DNA of 35,745 bases from a virus. The DNA is taken from positions 1-35,745 of the IMG/VR virus record IMGVR_UViG_3300049847_000188; one strand, given 5' to 3'. Below, piece after piece: positions 1 through 6,978 of this stretch; position 1 is the stretch's first letter, and every line of letters starts with the position of its first letter. Position numbers and translations under genes: made by a program. The notes beneath the pieces are model-generated. The model had not been told where the DNA came from, searched no databases, and worked only from the letters and a program-made list of their open reading frames with translations.

Positions 1-336
1 AATCTCTTGGTGCAGCGAGTCGGCCGAGTTGTCGAGCCAGAGCTTGGCCGCATCGTCGGCACCGTGCACGTCGAGATTGAACCAGCGCGCATTGGCAGGC
101 GTCATGCCGGCCTGCAGCGAGCTGGCCAGGATGCGCCCGCCATCCGTGGCCGTCGAGTCGACAAGCCTGGCCTTGCGGTCGAGCGCCGTCTGAGCCGTCA
201 GCGTGTTCGACTGCAGGCCGCTGCCGCGGATCGGGAAACTGTGGTCGAAGCAGTCGCGCCACACGTATTCATGCGGCATGCGCAGCGAGCTCAACACGGC
301 CAGGCGCCGCACGATCTGCTGGGCATTGGCCGACAT
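1..336 (-). CDS. Portal (head-tail connector) protein, N-terminal part
   Basis: The reading frame starts at the ATG at 336, overlapping the stop of the upstream gene (ATGA-type overlap), and runs off the window after 112 codons. The visible N-terminus has a long helix with Arg residues, then a motif around HEYVWRDC and FPIRGSGLQ, then a segment ending in DGGRILASSLQAGMTP and RWFNLDV. This is the N-terminal pattern of podoviral head-to-tail connecting proteins, which form the dodecameric ring at the packaging vertex through which DNA enters and leaves. Such proteins are usually over 500 residues, so about four fifths is missing beyond the left edge. It belongs to the virion module whose remaining genes begin at the right edge of the window. 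The family call is from motif memory. Confidence 0.8.
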   Translation of the reverse strand, partial: MSANAQQIVRRLAVLSSLRMPHEYVWRDCFDHSFPIRGSGLQSNTLTAQTALDRKARLVDSTATDGGRILASSLQAGMTPANARWFNLDVHGADDAAKLWLDNSADSLHQEI

Positions 337-755
337 CAGGCGATCCCTTGAATGGGTTTCGTGGTCGTTGCTACCCGGGGAGTACCGGCCGACGACGTGA
401 CAGGGGCGCCGCCACCAAGCACGGAGGCGGTTGACGCCGCGGCGCCGGCCTGGGCTGCGCCGGCGCCCTTGGCCAGCACGCTCTTTGTTGCGCCGCCACC
501 GGTGGAGCCCGACGAGTCGCCAAGCGCCAGCACATTGGCCTGATACGCCTTCTTTTGCGCCACGCGCAGAGCGTTGGCCTCGTTCGCCGCGCCGACCTCG
601 GCGCTGACCTTGGCGGACGCATCAGCGGCCATCTGGTCGCGCAGCGCGTCCTGCTGGGCGTGCACGGCCTTGCGTGAGCTGTCCGCGTTGCTGGCGGCGC
701 TGGCTGTTGCAAGACCAATGGCAACCCAACCAGCAGCAGAGATTCCCGCAGCCAT
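336..755 (-). CDS. Small Ala/Ser-rich virion-associated protein upstream of portal
   Basis: 139 residues, starting one base inside the stop of the gene before it and ending in an overlap with the portal start. The N-terminus (AAGISAAGWVAIGLATASAA) is hydrophobic and could be a membrane or fusion-type helix. Residues 25-75 are a charged helical stretch with coiled-coil character (Ala, Gln, Lys, Glu), and the C-terminal half is low-complexity Gly/Ala/Ser/Thr. Similar small proteins precede the portal in BPP-1-like podoviruses and resemble the T7 gp14 type of internal virion protein. The same general design (hydrophobic N-terminus, Ala-rich helix) is seen in the gene at 28280-28798. The function is not established. 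Confidence 0.7.
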   Translation of the reverse strand: MAAGISAAGWVAIGLATASAASNADSSRKAVHAQQDALRDQMAADASAKVSAEVGAANEANALRVAQKKAYQANVLALGDSSGSTGGGATKSVLAKGAGAAQAGAAASTASVLGGGAPVTSSAGTPRVATTTKPIQGIA

Positions 756-1231
756 CAGTTGATCCTCGCCGGCATGCCGCCGAATGTGAGATGCCCCGAG
801 GCAATGCGCCGCGTCTGCAGCATCTCCGCCCCTTCGAGCAGCCGCTCCTCAAGCGTGGCCACGTCGCTGCAGTTGTCCGGGTTCGCGTGCACCGTGGTCC
901 ACCACGTGTCTGCATGCGCCAGGCCCACGCGCTTGGCGCCGGCAAACGATGGCAGCACGTGGTAACCGGTCAGCCGCTTCATGCCGGCCTCGGTCCAAAC
1001 GGTGATGTCGCCGGATGCGATGTTCAGGTGCTCGGACTTGTGCGCCGCGCCAGTCAGGCACGTGCCGGCTGCGATCACGATGGTCCGCGCGCACAGACCG
1101 TCCGCGAAGTGGTGCCAGGTCGGCAGCTCGACGCCGTGCCCCTCGCCCTCTGCTGCGAGCAGGTACTGCTCTAGGCGCTCGATCTGCTCGCGCGTCGGCA
1201 TGGCCGGCAGGGGCATGGCAAGTTCGTGCAT
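755..1231 (-). CDS. Cupin-like conserved phage protein
   Basis: 158 residues. The central part carries a predicted beta-rich run with His residues: IVIAAGTCLTGAAHKSEHLN, then GDITVWTEAG, then PSFAGAKRVGLAHADTWWTT followed by VHAN. Alternating strands with an early H-x3-H and a late His fit a small RmlC-type cupin barrel found widely in tailed phages near portal genes. Whether it binds a metal or sugar, or is structural, cannot be said. It sits 3 bases after the upstream gene and one base overlaps the downstream one, so the three pre-portal genes form one transcription unit. The fold assignment is by pattern only. Confidence 0.65.
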   Translation of the reverse strand: MHELAMPLPAMPTREQIERLEQYLLAAEGEGHGVELPTWHHFADGLCARTIVIAAGTCLTGAAHKSEHLNIASGDITVWTEAGMKRLTGYHVLPSFAGAKRVGLAHADTWWTTVHANPDNCSDVATLEERLLEGAEMLQTRRIASGHLTFGGMPARIN

Positions 1232-1234
1232 GGC

Positions 1235-1552
1235 TCAGGGCACGTAGTAGCCGTCAGAGCACAGCACCGGCCGGTCGACGCCTGCGGCGCGGGCCTCGGC
1301 GCTGGTCTTGCCCGACCAGTCCTCACCGATCAGACGCGCGCCGGTGCTGGGCTGGCTCAGGGGAGCCGGGACGGTCTGGGCCGCCTGCAGCTTGCTGTTG
1401 GCATCCGCTAGGGCGGCCGACAGTTGCGCGATGGTGGCATCCGCTGCGGCGAGCTTGGCCGCCAGGTCGCCGGCAGATTCATCCGGGCCGGTGTCGGCAT
1501 CCGCATGTGCGGCTGATGCGCCCGGCGTTTCGATGATCAAGTCTTTGGCCAT
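1235..1552 (-). CDS. Hypothetical coiled-coil protein
   Basis: 105 residues, start ATG at 1552 preceded by ACGGAG. The N-terminus is acidic (PGASAAHADADTGPDE). Residues 30-60 form a strong heptad-type Ala/Leu helix (LAAKLAAADATIAQLSAALA), and the C-terminal end carries GARLIGEDWSG and RPVLCSDGYYVP. The organisation suggests a small oligomerising virion or assembly factor. It is the first gene after a 55-bp gap that contains a 38-bp element repeated before the capsid gene, so transcription of the portal-proximal group may start or be reset here. I do not recognise the family. Confidence 0.6.
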   Translation of the reverse strand: MAKDLIIETPGASAAHADADTGPDESAGDLAAKLAAADATIAQLSAALADANSKLQAAQTVPAPLSQPSTGARLIGEDWSGKTSAEARAAGVDRPVLCSDGYYVP

Positions 1553-1576
1553 GTGGCGGGCTCCGTTTTAGTGGCC

Positions 1577-1614
1577 CGCGCATGCTCTGCGCTTCAGTGC
1601 GGCGCGTTCAAGCC
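1577..1614 (-). repeat. 38-bp intergenic element, copy 1
   Basis: Aligns without gaps to 33700-33737 with about 32 of 38 positions identical. Read on the minus strand it has the shared block GGCTTGAACGCGCC, an 8-bp variable middle, and the shared block GCGCAGAGCATGCGCG, whose GCGCA/TGCGC arms can pair. Each copy lies in a gap just upstream of a minus-strand virion-module gene. TTGAAC could act as a -35 element, but there is no good -10 seventeen bases on, so a late promoter using a phage activator, or an RNA hairpin, are both possible. Confidence 0.5.
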
Positions 1615-1901
1615 ACGGCCCTTCGAGCACTGGCGGCCGACATGCTGGCACGCTCACGCGGCGCGAACTCGCGCGGCTTGCCGCTGAGCTTGACCCACAC
1701 CGTGATAAGCCGCTCGCCCTCGCTGTGCCTGGGCTCGGTGCCGTCCAAATAGTTGCGCACGGCGCCTCGGCTCAGCTCCAGGTATGTGGCAAGGCGCTGC
1801 GTGCCCACTGCCACCCGTACCTCGGGGAAGGCAAAGTCCTGCTCGCCGATCAAGTACGCGATATCACCCAACAGGCGCGGCCAGTCGATGGATTGCGTCA
1901 T
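1608..1901 (-). CDS. Small helix-turn-helix-like protein
   Basis: 97 residues. The ATG at 1901 overlaps the upstream stop (ATGA), which decides the start over a longer in-frame ATG at 1919. The middle has an HTH-like stretch, RLATYLELSRGAVRNYLDGT, with the Leu/Ser/Val spacing of Cro/CI-type domains. It is followed by ERLITVWVKLSG and a basic tail. The last gene of the replication operon before the virion genes is a sensible place for a late-gene regulator, but that role is inference. Both this protein and its upstream neighbour begin MTQ-x-ID, possibly by chance. Confidence 0.6.
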   Translation of the reverse strand: MTQSIDWPRLLGDIAYLIGEQDFAFPEVRVAVGTQRLATYLELSRGAVRNYLDGTEPRHSEGERLITVWVKLSGKPREFAPRERASMSAASARRAVA

Positions 1902-2116
1902 GAATTTTCCCCTCGCCACTGCGCATCGGCCATGCCGACCAAGATCCCCACGATGGACCGAACGGCGCCGGCTGTCGGTTGCAGGCCTTCGCCCGGCGTG
2001 GTCAGGTAGCTTGCGGCGAACGCGCCACCGTCCGTGGCCGTGAACAGCGCGCAGCCGTTGTGCGGCGTGACCTTGATCGTCAGCGCACGCCCCGTGAAGT
2101 CAATGCGCTGCGTCAT
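1898..2116 (-). CDS. Hypothetical small protein
   Basis: 72 residues from the ATG at 2116, chosen because a GGGGGGAT purine run lies just upstream; an in-frame ATG at 2137 is possible. The sequence is mixed beta/alpha (FTGRALTIKVTPHNGCALFT, then GGAFAASYLTTPGE, then SIVGILVGMAD). It has no membrane segment or metal motif. It lies 49 bp downstream of the RusA gene and overlaps the HTH gene. The family is not recognised. Confidence 0.55.
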   Translation of the reverse strand: MTQRIDFTGRALTIKVTPHNGCALFTATDGGAFAASYLTTPGEGLQPTAGAVRSIVGILVGMADAQWRGENS

Positions 2117-2165
2117 TCCGATCCCCCCGCATGCCACACCGTCGCACGCTCACCATGCCGATGTT

Positions 2166-2522
2166 TCATTCCTGCGCCTCCTGCACGATCACTCGCACCA
2201 TGCCGCCCACCTCGTCCGCCGTGCAGATCGTGATGGTCCATCGGCTGTCGTCCACGCCCAGCACGTCGGCCAGACCATCCAGCCCCGCCTTCATGGCCGC
2301 CAGCATGTTATCCATGTCGCGCGCCCGGCGATCCGGCGGCACGAACTGCAGCGCCACGTGCAGACGCTCAGCCTGCAGCTTGCCGGCACCCTGGCTCTTG
2401 GCCGTCCACGCGCATGCCTCGCGGTAACGCTTCTTGTCGCGCGCCGTCTTGGCCCAATGGTTGCGCGCGTTGGGACTCAGGCCCTTGACTGGCCAGGGCA
2501 GCACTAGGTGCAGCGGGGTCAT
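2166..2522 (-). CDS. rusA: RusA-type Holliday junction resolvase
   Basis: 118 residues, the usual length of the RusA family. RusA cuts four-way DNA junctions as a dimer, and phages use it to debranch recombination or replication intermediates before packaging. The N-terminus LPWPVKGLSPNARNHW is the family opening. The acidic catalytic set is visible as RARDMDN (Asp69, Asp71) and VLGVDD (Asp91/92), matching the Asp70, Asp72 and Asp91 known to be needed in E. coli RusA, with the LxDGLADVLG helix between. The start at 2522 overlaps the upstream stop. It probably works with the RecT/exonuclease pair encoded at 13026-14647. Confidence 0.9.
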   Translation of the reverse strand: MTPLHLVLPWPVKGLSPNARNHWAKTARDKKRYREACAWTAKSQGAGKLQAERLHVALQFVPPDRRARDMDNMLAAMKAGLDGLADVLGVDDSRWTITICTADEVGGMVRVIVQEAQE

Positions 2523-2737
2523 CGCACCCCCTCCTGCAGCAGCCCACGCGCCCGCGCGTATTCGTCGCTCACGCGCCCGGCCCTGATCGGCCCTTCGTTG
2601 CGCCGCACGCCGGCCAAGTACTCGGCCCGGTCCCACCGGCCGGGCATGCTCAGCAGGGTGCGCACGTGGCGCTGCGTGGCGTCGTCGACGAAGCCCTGGG
2701 CGCCGTCTGTGTCTTCGAAGTCCTTCGGGTCGCTCAT
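2519..2737 (-). CDS. Hypothetical small charged protein
   Basis: 72 residues, joined by ATGA overlaps to the genes on both sides. The N-terminus is acidic (SDPKDFEDTDGAQGFVDD) and the rest is Arg-rich helix (RHVRTLLSMPGRWDRAEYLA, then RARGLLQEGV). It has no cysteines, membrane segment or known motif. Its position between RusA and the 172-residue helical protein indicates a replication or recombination accessory role, which is inference. Confidence 0.6.
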   Translation of the reverse strand: MSDPKDFEDTDGAQGFVDDATQRHVRTLLSMPGRWDRAEYLAGVRRNEGPIRAGRVSDEYARARGLLQEGVR

Positions 2738-3252
2738 GCCAGTGCCTTTCGGATCTGCTCGTTGATGTTCTCGGCCACAGCGGCTTGCGCTGCCATGACC
2801 TCGCCGCGGGTCGGCCGCGGGTCGTGGTTCAGCTGGGCGTCATAGGTGGCGATGAACTCGCGCACGGCCTGCGACTCTTCGCCGGTCAGCCCATACCGGC
2901 CGATGCGCTCGGCCCGTTCCTTCGCGGTCTGCACGGCCAGCGCAGCGCGCGAAATGTCGGCGCTGGTGTCTGGTCCCTCGTAGCCGATGCGCGCCAGCTC
3001 GTGCGCCGTGTAGCCGGCAATCAGCAGGTCGATCAGGTCGTCTTCCCGGCCCTGGCCTGACGTGAGCCGGGCCACGCACCCGTGCAGGTTCGTCAGTAGG
3101 TTCAGGCTGCTTCCGGCCGAGATGGACTGCGCCCGGCGGCGCATGCGATCTTGCGTCAGCTCGGCGCGCAGCATGCGCATGCGGTGCTGTGGCACACCGC
3201 GCAGCGGGTTTCGGGCGGCGCGCTCAGCTTCTCGGCGTTCTTCGCGGTTCAT
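2734..3252 (-). CDS. Hypothetical helical protein of replication operon
   Basis: 172 residues from the ATG at 3252, which overlaps the upstream stop. The basic N-terminal 45 residues (NREERREAERAARNPLRGVP) could bind nucleic acid. The remainder is predicted helical, with LIDLLIAGYTAHELARIGYE and a C-terminal helix ending NINEQIRKALA. Conserved-looking GLTGEESQAVREFIATYDAQ near residue 130 resembles phage proteins seen next to RusA and replication genes. No enzymatic motif is visible. Confidence 0.6.
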   Translation of the reverse strand: MNREERREAERAARNPLRGVPQHRMRMLRAELTQDRMRRRAQSISAGSSLNLLTNLHGCVARLTSGQGREDDLIDLLIAGYTAHELARIGYEGPDTSADISRAALAVQTAKERAERIGRYGLTGEESQAVREFIATYDAQLNHDPRPTRGEVMAAQAAVAENINEQIRKALA

Positions 3253-3665
3253 GCCGCCTCCCGCTGCGATCCGTCGTTCGCGGGCGCCTGGCGATTGAGG
3301 TTGAGCAGCGACGCCATCTTTTTCCGCTCGCGGTATGCGCGCTCGATTTCGAGCCTCCCCTTTGGCGCTGGGCGCTTGGCATCCACTCCATACCCAAGCC
3401 GCCACACCTTGCGCGTGTAGCCCCCCCGGCCGTCCATGTCCCAGGATGCCACGTGCAAACACCTCTCGCGATGCATGGCCATCAAATAGTTGCGCGCCGT
3501 CTGAGGCCGCAGACCGCTGGCCTCAGTCAGTTCCTCAAGCGTCGACGGGTTCTCGATCAGGCAGGCGATCAGCTTTGCCACACTGAGCGCCCCGATTTTC
3601 GTTTGCCTGCGCCCTTTGGCCATCGGCTTCAGCCATGGGCGGTCGGTGGTGTCGGGGGTTTTCAT
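3249..3665 (-). CDS. Winged-helix DNA-binding protein
   Basis: 138 residues with the start set by the ATGA overlap at 3665. Residues 25-62 read as a winged-helix core: ALSVAKLIACLIENPSTLEE, then LTEASGLRPQTARNYLMAMH, where the second helix is the likely recognition helix. It is followed by RERCLHVASWDMDGRGGYTR, a beta wing. The C-terminal 35 residues are basic. It could regulate the operon or assist the initiator at the origin. ArsR/MarR-like folds of this size are common in phage replication operons. The target is unknown. Confidence 0.7.
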   Translation of the reverse strand: MKTPDTTDRPWLKPMAKGRRQTKIGALSVAKLIACLIENPSTLEELTEASGLRPQTARNYLMAMHRERCLHVASWDMDGRGGYTRKVWRLGYGVDAKRPAPKGRLEIERAYRERKKMASLLNLNRQAPANDGSQREAA

Positions 3666-3877
3666 GCTTCGATTCCTTCCTCGATCCAGTCGATTTGCCC
3701 GGCAAATGCGCGCGCGCGTGCCGGGGCTGGTGGTTTGGTGGCCCTGCGCTTTGGCTTGGTGAGCCCCGCAAGCTTTGCACATTTCGGCCCCCAGGCCCGG
3801 ATGCGGCAGCGCGAATCCTCCATCACTGGTGTGTCCTTGCGTAACGCGAACGGTCGACCGCAGCGGGCGCAGTTCAT
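3662..3877 (-). CDS. Small zinc-ribbon protein
   Basis: 71 residues. The N-terminus MNCARCGRPF is a CxxC knuckle and a second Cys pair lies farther on (DSRCRIRAWGPKC), enough for one zinc site. The centre is very basic and Pro/Ala-rich (KPKRRATKPPAPARARAFAG) and the last dozen residues are acidic. It overlaps both neighbours by ATGA. A nucleic-acid-binding accessory of the helicase gene just upstream is plausible. Confidence 0.65.
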   Translation of the reverse strand: MNCARCGRPFALRKDTPVMEDSRCRIRAWGPKCAKLAGLTKPKRRATKPPAPARARAFAGQIDWIEEGIEA

Positions 3878-4830
3878 GTGCAGCGCTCCTCCCAGTTGAT
3901 CGGCTCAGCGCTCGGGTGTTCGACATAGCTCTGTGAGTCCTTGTGGTACCACAGCCCGAACTCCGGCTCCTCGCCAAGCTCGCGCTGTTTGCAGCACATC
4001 AGCACCGCGTCGGGCTCATCGCGCAGTTTCTGACCTCCCTGCCTGCGCTCTGCTTCTTTGGGCTTGTTGCGCCAAAACAGCATCACGTTGTCCACGAGGT
4101 CGGTGATTGCGCTGCTGCCGCTCACGTCGTACTTGTTCGGCCGCTTCCCCTCGTCGGCAAGTTTCTTGGTGTGTGCGACAAGGTGAATCGACATCCCAGT
4201 GTCCTTCCCGACCGAGCACAGCGCATTCACGAAGTCCTTCTGTGCGTTGTAATCGTCCGTCCCGCGAACGCACTTCATCAGGCTGTCGAGGACAAGGTGT
4301 TTCGTGCCCAGCTTGTCCGCGCAGTATCTCGCCATTGCCAGCGCCTCATCTGCCGATATCTGCCCGACCTGATCGTAAATCTTCAGCAGCCCCTCTGCCT
4401 GGCCTTTGAAATCGCGGATCAGTCCGCGCAGCAGGTTTTCTGCCTTGGGGATGCCGTGATAGCTGGCCGGGTCGCTGCCGATCCATTGCTGCACCATCCG
4501 ATTGAGCGTGCGACGTGGCAGCATTTCCAGCGAGGCAATGACCACGGGCTCACGCCTGCACACCATGTCGAGCGCTATCTGCCCAGTCAGCAGGCTCTTC
4601 CCGGTGCCGTTTGATCCGGCCCACAGGGTCACCTCACCAGGGTGATATCTGAACGTGTCGCGGGTCTTGTCCCACGGCAGCGCCCACCCAGCTGCAGCAG
4701 CCTGGGGCTTGCCGATCTCGTCAAGCATCTCCTGCAGGTAGTCCCCGACGTCGCGGACCTTGCGCCCGCCCACCGTCTCATGCATGTAGGCTGAAAAGTC
4801 GATCTCGTCCGGGATGACGTACAGGCTCAT
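3874..4830 (-). CDS. DnaB/RecA-fold replicative helicase-like ATPase
   Basis: 318 residues, a helicase C-terminal (motor) domain without the DnaB N-terminal or primase domain. Walker A is GSNGTGKS at residues 72-79 and Walker B is HLVLDS at 178-183. The sensor-type motif HLVAHTKK is at 216-223, and SSAITDLVDNVMLFWRN near 240 matches the end of SF4 helicase cores. It is expected to form a ring and unwind the fork during phage replication, loaded by the initiator encoded two genes upstream. No separate primase gene is visible, so host DnaG is probably used. The start overlaps the upstream stop. Confidence 0.88.
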   Translation of the reverse strand: MSLYVIPDEIDFSAYMHETVGGRKVRDVGDYLQEMLDEIGKPQAAAAGWALPWDKTRDTFRYHPGEVTLWAGSNGTGKSLLTGQIALDMVCRREPVVIASLEMLPRRTLNRMVQQWIGSDPASYHGIPKAENLLRGLIRDFKGQAEGLLKIYDQVGQISADEALAMARYCADKLGTKHLVLDSLMKCVRGTDDYNAQKDFVNALCSVGKDTGMSIHLVAHTKKLADEGKRPNKYDVSGSSAITDLVDNVMLFWRNKPKEAERRQGGQKLRDEPDAVLMCCKQRELGEEPEFGLWYHKDSQSYVEHPSAEPINWEERCT

Positions 4831-5186
4831 GACACCCTCCCGGCGCTGTCGAACACCCGCACATCGTCGCGGCTCAGGACGCAGCTTGAGACCACGCGAG
4901 CAGCGCCAGCAGCACAGATTCGCTCGTGTGCTGCCTCGACCCGTGGCAGATCGTCGCCGTCAACCTGAACACGCAGGCCGATGACCCATGCCCAGTCTGC
5001 CGTGCGGGCCGATTCTGCGGGGCTCAGGCACACGTAGGGGTTGAGCGGCACCCCTGGTGCCACCTCCATGCCGTTCGTGCGGCACAGCATGTTCTGATCG
5101 CTGCGCAAACCCACATCGACAATGACCCACCCGGCCGGCTTCATGCCCTGCATGCGGGCTGCAATGATCCGCTCGTGTCCGCGCAT
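4827..5186 (-). CDS. Hypothetical protein between initiator and helicase
   Basis: 119 residues. The ATG at 5186 overlaps the initiator stop (TAATG), which decides the start. Motifs include ARMQGMKPAGWVIVDVGLRS, NPYVCLSPAESARTADWAWV and a C-terminal RDDVRVFDS. This alpha/beta pattern is seen in small proteins next to phage helicases. Its place suggests a helicase-loader or single-strand-binding accessory, but no AAA+ or OB motif is visible. Function unknown. Confidence 0.6.
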   Translation of the reverse strand: MRGHERIIAARMQGMKPAGWVIVDVGLRSDQNMLCRTNGMEVAPGVPLNPYVCLSPAESARTADWAWVIGLRVQVDGDDLPRVEAAHERICAAGAARVVSSCVLSRDDVRVFDSAGRVS

Positions 5187-5929
5187 TACAGAACCCCGGC
5201 GAAGCTGTTGTGCTGCACGTCCTGAGCCTGCACCCCATCCGCCCATCGCTCTTGGTTCAAGTACGTCATCGGTGCCGGCTCGAATCCTTCTTTCCACGGC
5301 TTGGACTGCTTCATGGCCTCGATGTGCTTGATGATCTCGTAGGCCTTGCCTTCGAGCTTGTTCCGTGTCCAGATGTTCAGGCACCCTTTTTTGTTCGCCT
5401 TCCTTGCTGTGTTCGGCCACACATCCCAGAACTCAGCGAAGCCGGTAGGCGTAGCGGCGGGCGCCTTGGGCGCACGTGTTTTATTCTTTTCTGCTTCTGC
5501 CTTTGTATCTGTATATGCTATAGGTTGATTCGGTTGAGCCTGTTGAGTCTCGGTTGAGTCTTTGAGTTTGCGTTTGTGCCAGTACTCACGGTGATACTCG
5601 CGCCGGTCCTCTTCGCGCTTGATCTGCCGGTACATGACGTAGTTGACGACGCGCCACCCCCATGAGCGCCCCTCTGCAAGCGGAACGATCCGGCGCCCTT
5701 CCTCGGTCGGCGTGCGGCTGTCCGGGTCTGGACGCATCAACGCGCTGATGCCTCGCTCAAGAATCTCGCGCGGGATGGTTGTCCTACGCGCGATTGCTGG
5801 GATCGTCATGTCCACTGACCCTTCCTGATCGGCCAAGATCAGCAGTTGCTGGAATGTCACCAGCGCTTCCCACGGCCCGTTTGTGCATAGCGTGCCGTCG
5901 TAGATTTGAGAAAAAATCTTTGCGTACAC
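5186..5929 (-). CDS. Phage replication initiation protein (lambda O-like)
   Basis: 247 residues from a GTG at 5929, chosen because YAKIFSQIYDGTL is the usual first block of this phage family; the frame stays open farther upstream without a better start. The N-terminal winged-helix part has WEALVTFQQLLILAD, GSVDMTIPAIARRTTIPREI and a PDPDSRTPTEEGRRIVPL block. Next comes a very basic helix (MYRQIKREEDRREYHREYWH), a Gln/Thr/Ala linker, and a C-terminal helicase-contact-like domain starting at GFAEFWDVWP. Iteron-like repeats and an AT-rich tract lie inside the gene, as in lambda O. It probably melts the origin and recruits the helicase. Confidence 0.82.
   Translation of the reverse strand: MYAKIFSQIYDGTLCTNGPWEALVTFQQLLILADQEGSVDMTIPAIARRTTIPREILERGISALMRPDPDSRTPTEEGRRIVPLAEGRSWGWRVVNYVMYRQIKREEDRREYHREYWHKRKLKDSTETQQAQPNQPIAYTDTKAEAEKNKTRAPKAPAATPTGFAEFWDVWPNTARKANKKGCLNIWTRNKLEGKAYEIIKHIEAMKQSKPWKEGFEPAPMTYLNQERWADGVQAQDVQHNSFAGVL
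5477..5570. other. Candidate phage replication origin: iterons plus AT-rich tract
   Basis: Inside the initiator gene, 5523-5570 holds closely spaced copies of a GGTTGA/TGTTGAG motif (starts near 5523, 5532, 5541, 5552 and a weaker one near 5562), about 9-11 bp apart and in the same orientation. Directly beside them, 5477-5530 is conspicuously AT-rich for this genome. The longest unit, TGTTGAGTCTC, recurs exactly at 5952-5962 upstream of the gene. Iterons plus an unwinding element inside the initiator gene is the lambda ori layout. Protein binding is not shown. Confidence 0.55.
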
Positions 5930-5941
5930 AGTGGTTCTGTC

Positions 5942-5966
5942 CTGTTGAGGCTGTTGAGTCTCAACA
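5942..5966. promoter_or_regulatory. Palindromic operator-like site before the initiator start
   Basis: TGTTGAG-T-CTCAACA (5952-5966) is a perfect 7+1+7 inverted repeat and is preceded by another TGTTGAG (5942-5948). It overlaps the region just upstream of the proposed GTG start. The same half-site makes up the iterons inside the gene. Initiators often bind inverted iterons at their own promoter to repress themselves, so this may be an autoregulatory site. Confidence 0.5.
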
Positions 5967-5991
5967 TAGTACAACAGTTCGCGCTTGTGCG

Positions 5992-6195
5992 CTACGGCTT
6001 TGGCTTGCTGCACGCCGGGCAGATCAGCCCGCGCACCTTGTGCCTGGTCCAACTGGGCGATATCGCTACATGCTGGCCGCACATGCCGCAGCTCCTGCGC
6101 TGCCCTCTGGGGTCGATCACTGCGTGCGAGTGCGTGGCGATGTACCCGCCTTGATTGGTCTGGCCTACGCGGCGCAGTGGGGTGGCGTCGCTCAT
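5992..6195 (-). CDS. Small zinc-ribbon protein
   Basis: 67 residues with an ATGA overlap at its start (6195). CGMCGQHV and the late CPAC form a four-Cys zinc-ribbon separated by about 20 residues (the span includes SPSWTRHKVRGLI). The N-terminus is RRVGQTNQGGYIATHSHAV. It is directly upstream of the initiator. Similar ribbons are common in phage early operons as DNA-binding or transcription modulators. Function not known. Confidence 0.65.
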   Translation of the reverse strand: MSDATPLRRVGQTNQGGYIATHSHAVIDPRGQRRSCGMCGQHVAISPSWTRHKVRGLICPACSKPKP

Positions 6196-6416
6196 CGCGC
6201 TGCCTTTTCCGGCTTGCGAGCGCGTGCCTTGTTGTTCCACTCGTGGTGCCCCCACATATCGCACAGCCCATCGACCACCTGCGTCGCCCAGACGATGCGC
6301 TGACCATAGCGGCGCAGATTGCCCTTGATCCATAGCGGCGAGTCGCTTGGTCCTGGTGTGGCGATCAGCTCGGCCATGCGTGCTTTGTCGGGCATACCAT
6401 TTCCGGATTTGCTCAT
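6192..6416 (-). CDS. Hypothetical small early protein
   Basis: 74 residues linked by ATGA overlaps to both neighbours. Notable segments are PGPSDSPLWIKGNLRRYGQR and WATQVVDGLCDMWGHHEWNN, followed by a basic tail RARKPEKAA. The Trp/His cluster is unusual and could bind nucleic acid or metal, but no complete motif is present. It is part of the replication operon by position only. Confidence 0.6.
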   Translation of the reverse strand: MSKSGNGMPDKARMAELIATPGPSDSPLWIKGNLRRYGQRIVWATQVVDGLCDMWGHHEWNNKARARKPEKAAR

Positions 6417-6631
6417 GATGCACCCCCATCAACCGGCAGCCGCTTTTCGTGCACAGGCGACGTGCACATCCACATGAAATACGGCGCTTTGCCATCGCTG
6501 CCGAAACGGCCCTCGACTGCGCACAGGTAGCGCTTGCAGCCATTGCGCACGGGGCACGTGTCAGTCTCGGCGGAAAAATCGCGCCGGCCCAGGCAGCGCG
6601 CAACGTCGGCGGGTAGGTCGGCCCAACTCAT
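6413..6631 (-). CDS. Small Cys-containing early protein
   Basis: 72 residues from the ATG at 6631, which overlaps the upstream stop. It has CPVRNGCKRYLC followed after about 20 residues by YFMWMCTSPVHEKR, so Cys/His ligands for one zinc are possible. The N-terminus MSWADLPADVARCLGRRDF is helical. It resembles small phage proteins with a ferredoxin-like or zinc knuckle core, and nothing more can be said. Confidence 0.6.
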   Translation of the reverse strand: MSWADLPADVARCLGRRDFSAETDTCPVRNGCKRYLCAVEGRFGSDGKAPYFMWMCTSPVHEKRLPVDGGAS

Positions 6632-6918
6632 TCGGCACCGCCGCCTTCCGTGTCTGGCGTCTCGGGCGCTATGTGGCCGCGGCCTGGCGAATGGTGTCCA
6701 GCAGCGTGCAAGCCGGTGCACTGCTCACACCTTGCCGGGCTCGCATCGATCACGCCGCAGACCCTGCACCCAACGTGGCATGCTGCCGCAGGCGTCAAGC
6801 CGCGCGCTGCATGCAGCCCTGCACGGATCATCGCAGCGTGGATCACCTCATCGCGCTCTGCGTGCGTCAGCGGCTCGGCGGGAGAACCCCCGCCAAAATC
6901 ATCACCCATGCCAGACAT
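6628..6918 (-). CDS. Zinc-finger protein, first gene of replication operon
   Basis: 96 residues, ATG at 6918 preceded by AGAAAGAGG. The middle carries CHVGCRVCGVIDASPARCEQ followed by a final Cys, a four-Cys zinc ribbon of TraR/DksA flavour. The preceding helix (HAERDEVIHAAMIRAGLHAA) also recalls TraR-like proteins, which bind RNA polymerase. The DksA-type catalytic tip is not obvious, so this is a tentative analogy. It is the first gene after the hairpin region that ends the cassette arm, so it may shape transcription into the replication operon. Confidence 0.65.
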   Translation of the reverse strand: MSGMGDDFGGGSPAEPLTHAERDEVIHAAMIRAGLHAARGLTPAAACHVGCRVCGVIDASPARCEQCTGLHAAGHHSPGRGHIAPETPDTEGGGAE

Positions 6919-6930
6919 AAGGCCTCTTTC

Positions 6931-6971
6931 TGCCGCACTGCGGCACTGTTGTTACGGCGCACCCGTGCGCC
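6931..6971. other. Two tandem hairpins between cassette arm and replication operon
   Basis: TGCCGCA-C-TGCGGCA (6931-6945) and GGCGCAC-CC-GTGCGCC (6956-6971) are both perfect inverted repeats with very short loops. There is no T-run after either, so they are not classic rho-independent terminators. They lie in the leader of the 6918 gene just downstream of the 30-bp inverted repeat and may act on the mRNA. Confidence 0.5.
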
Positions 6972-6978
6972 ATGTAGC

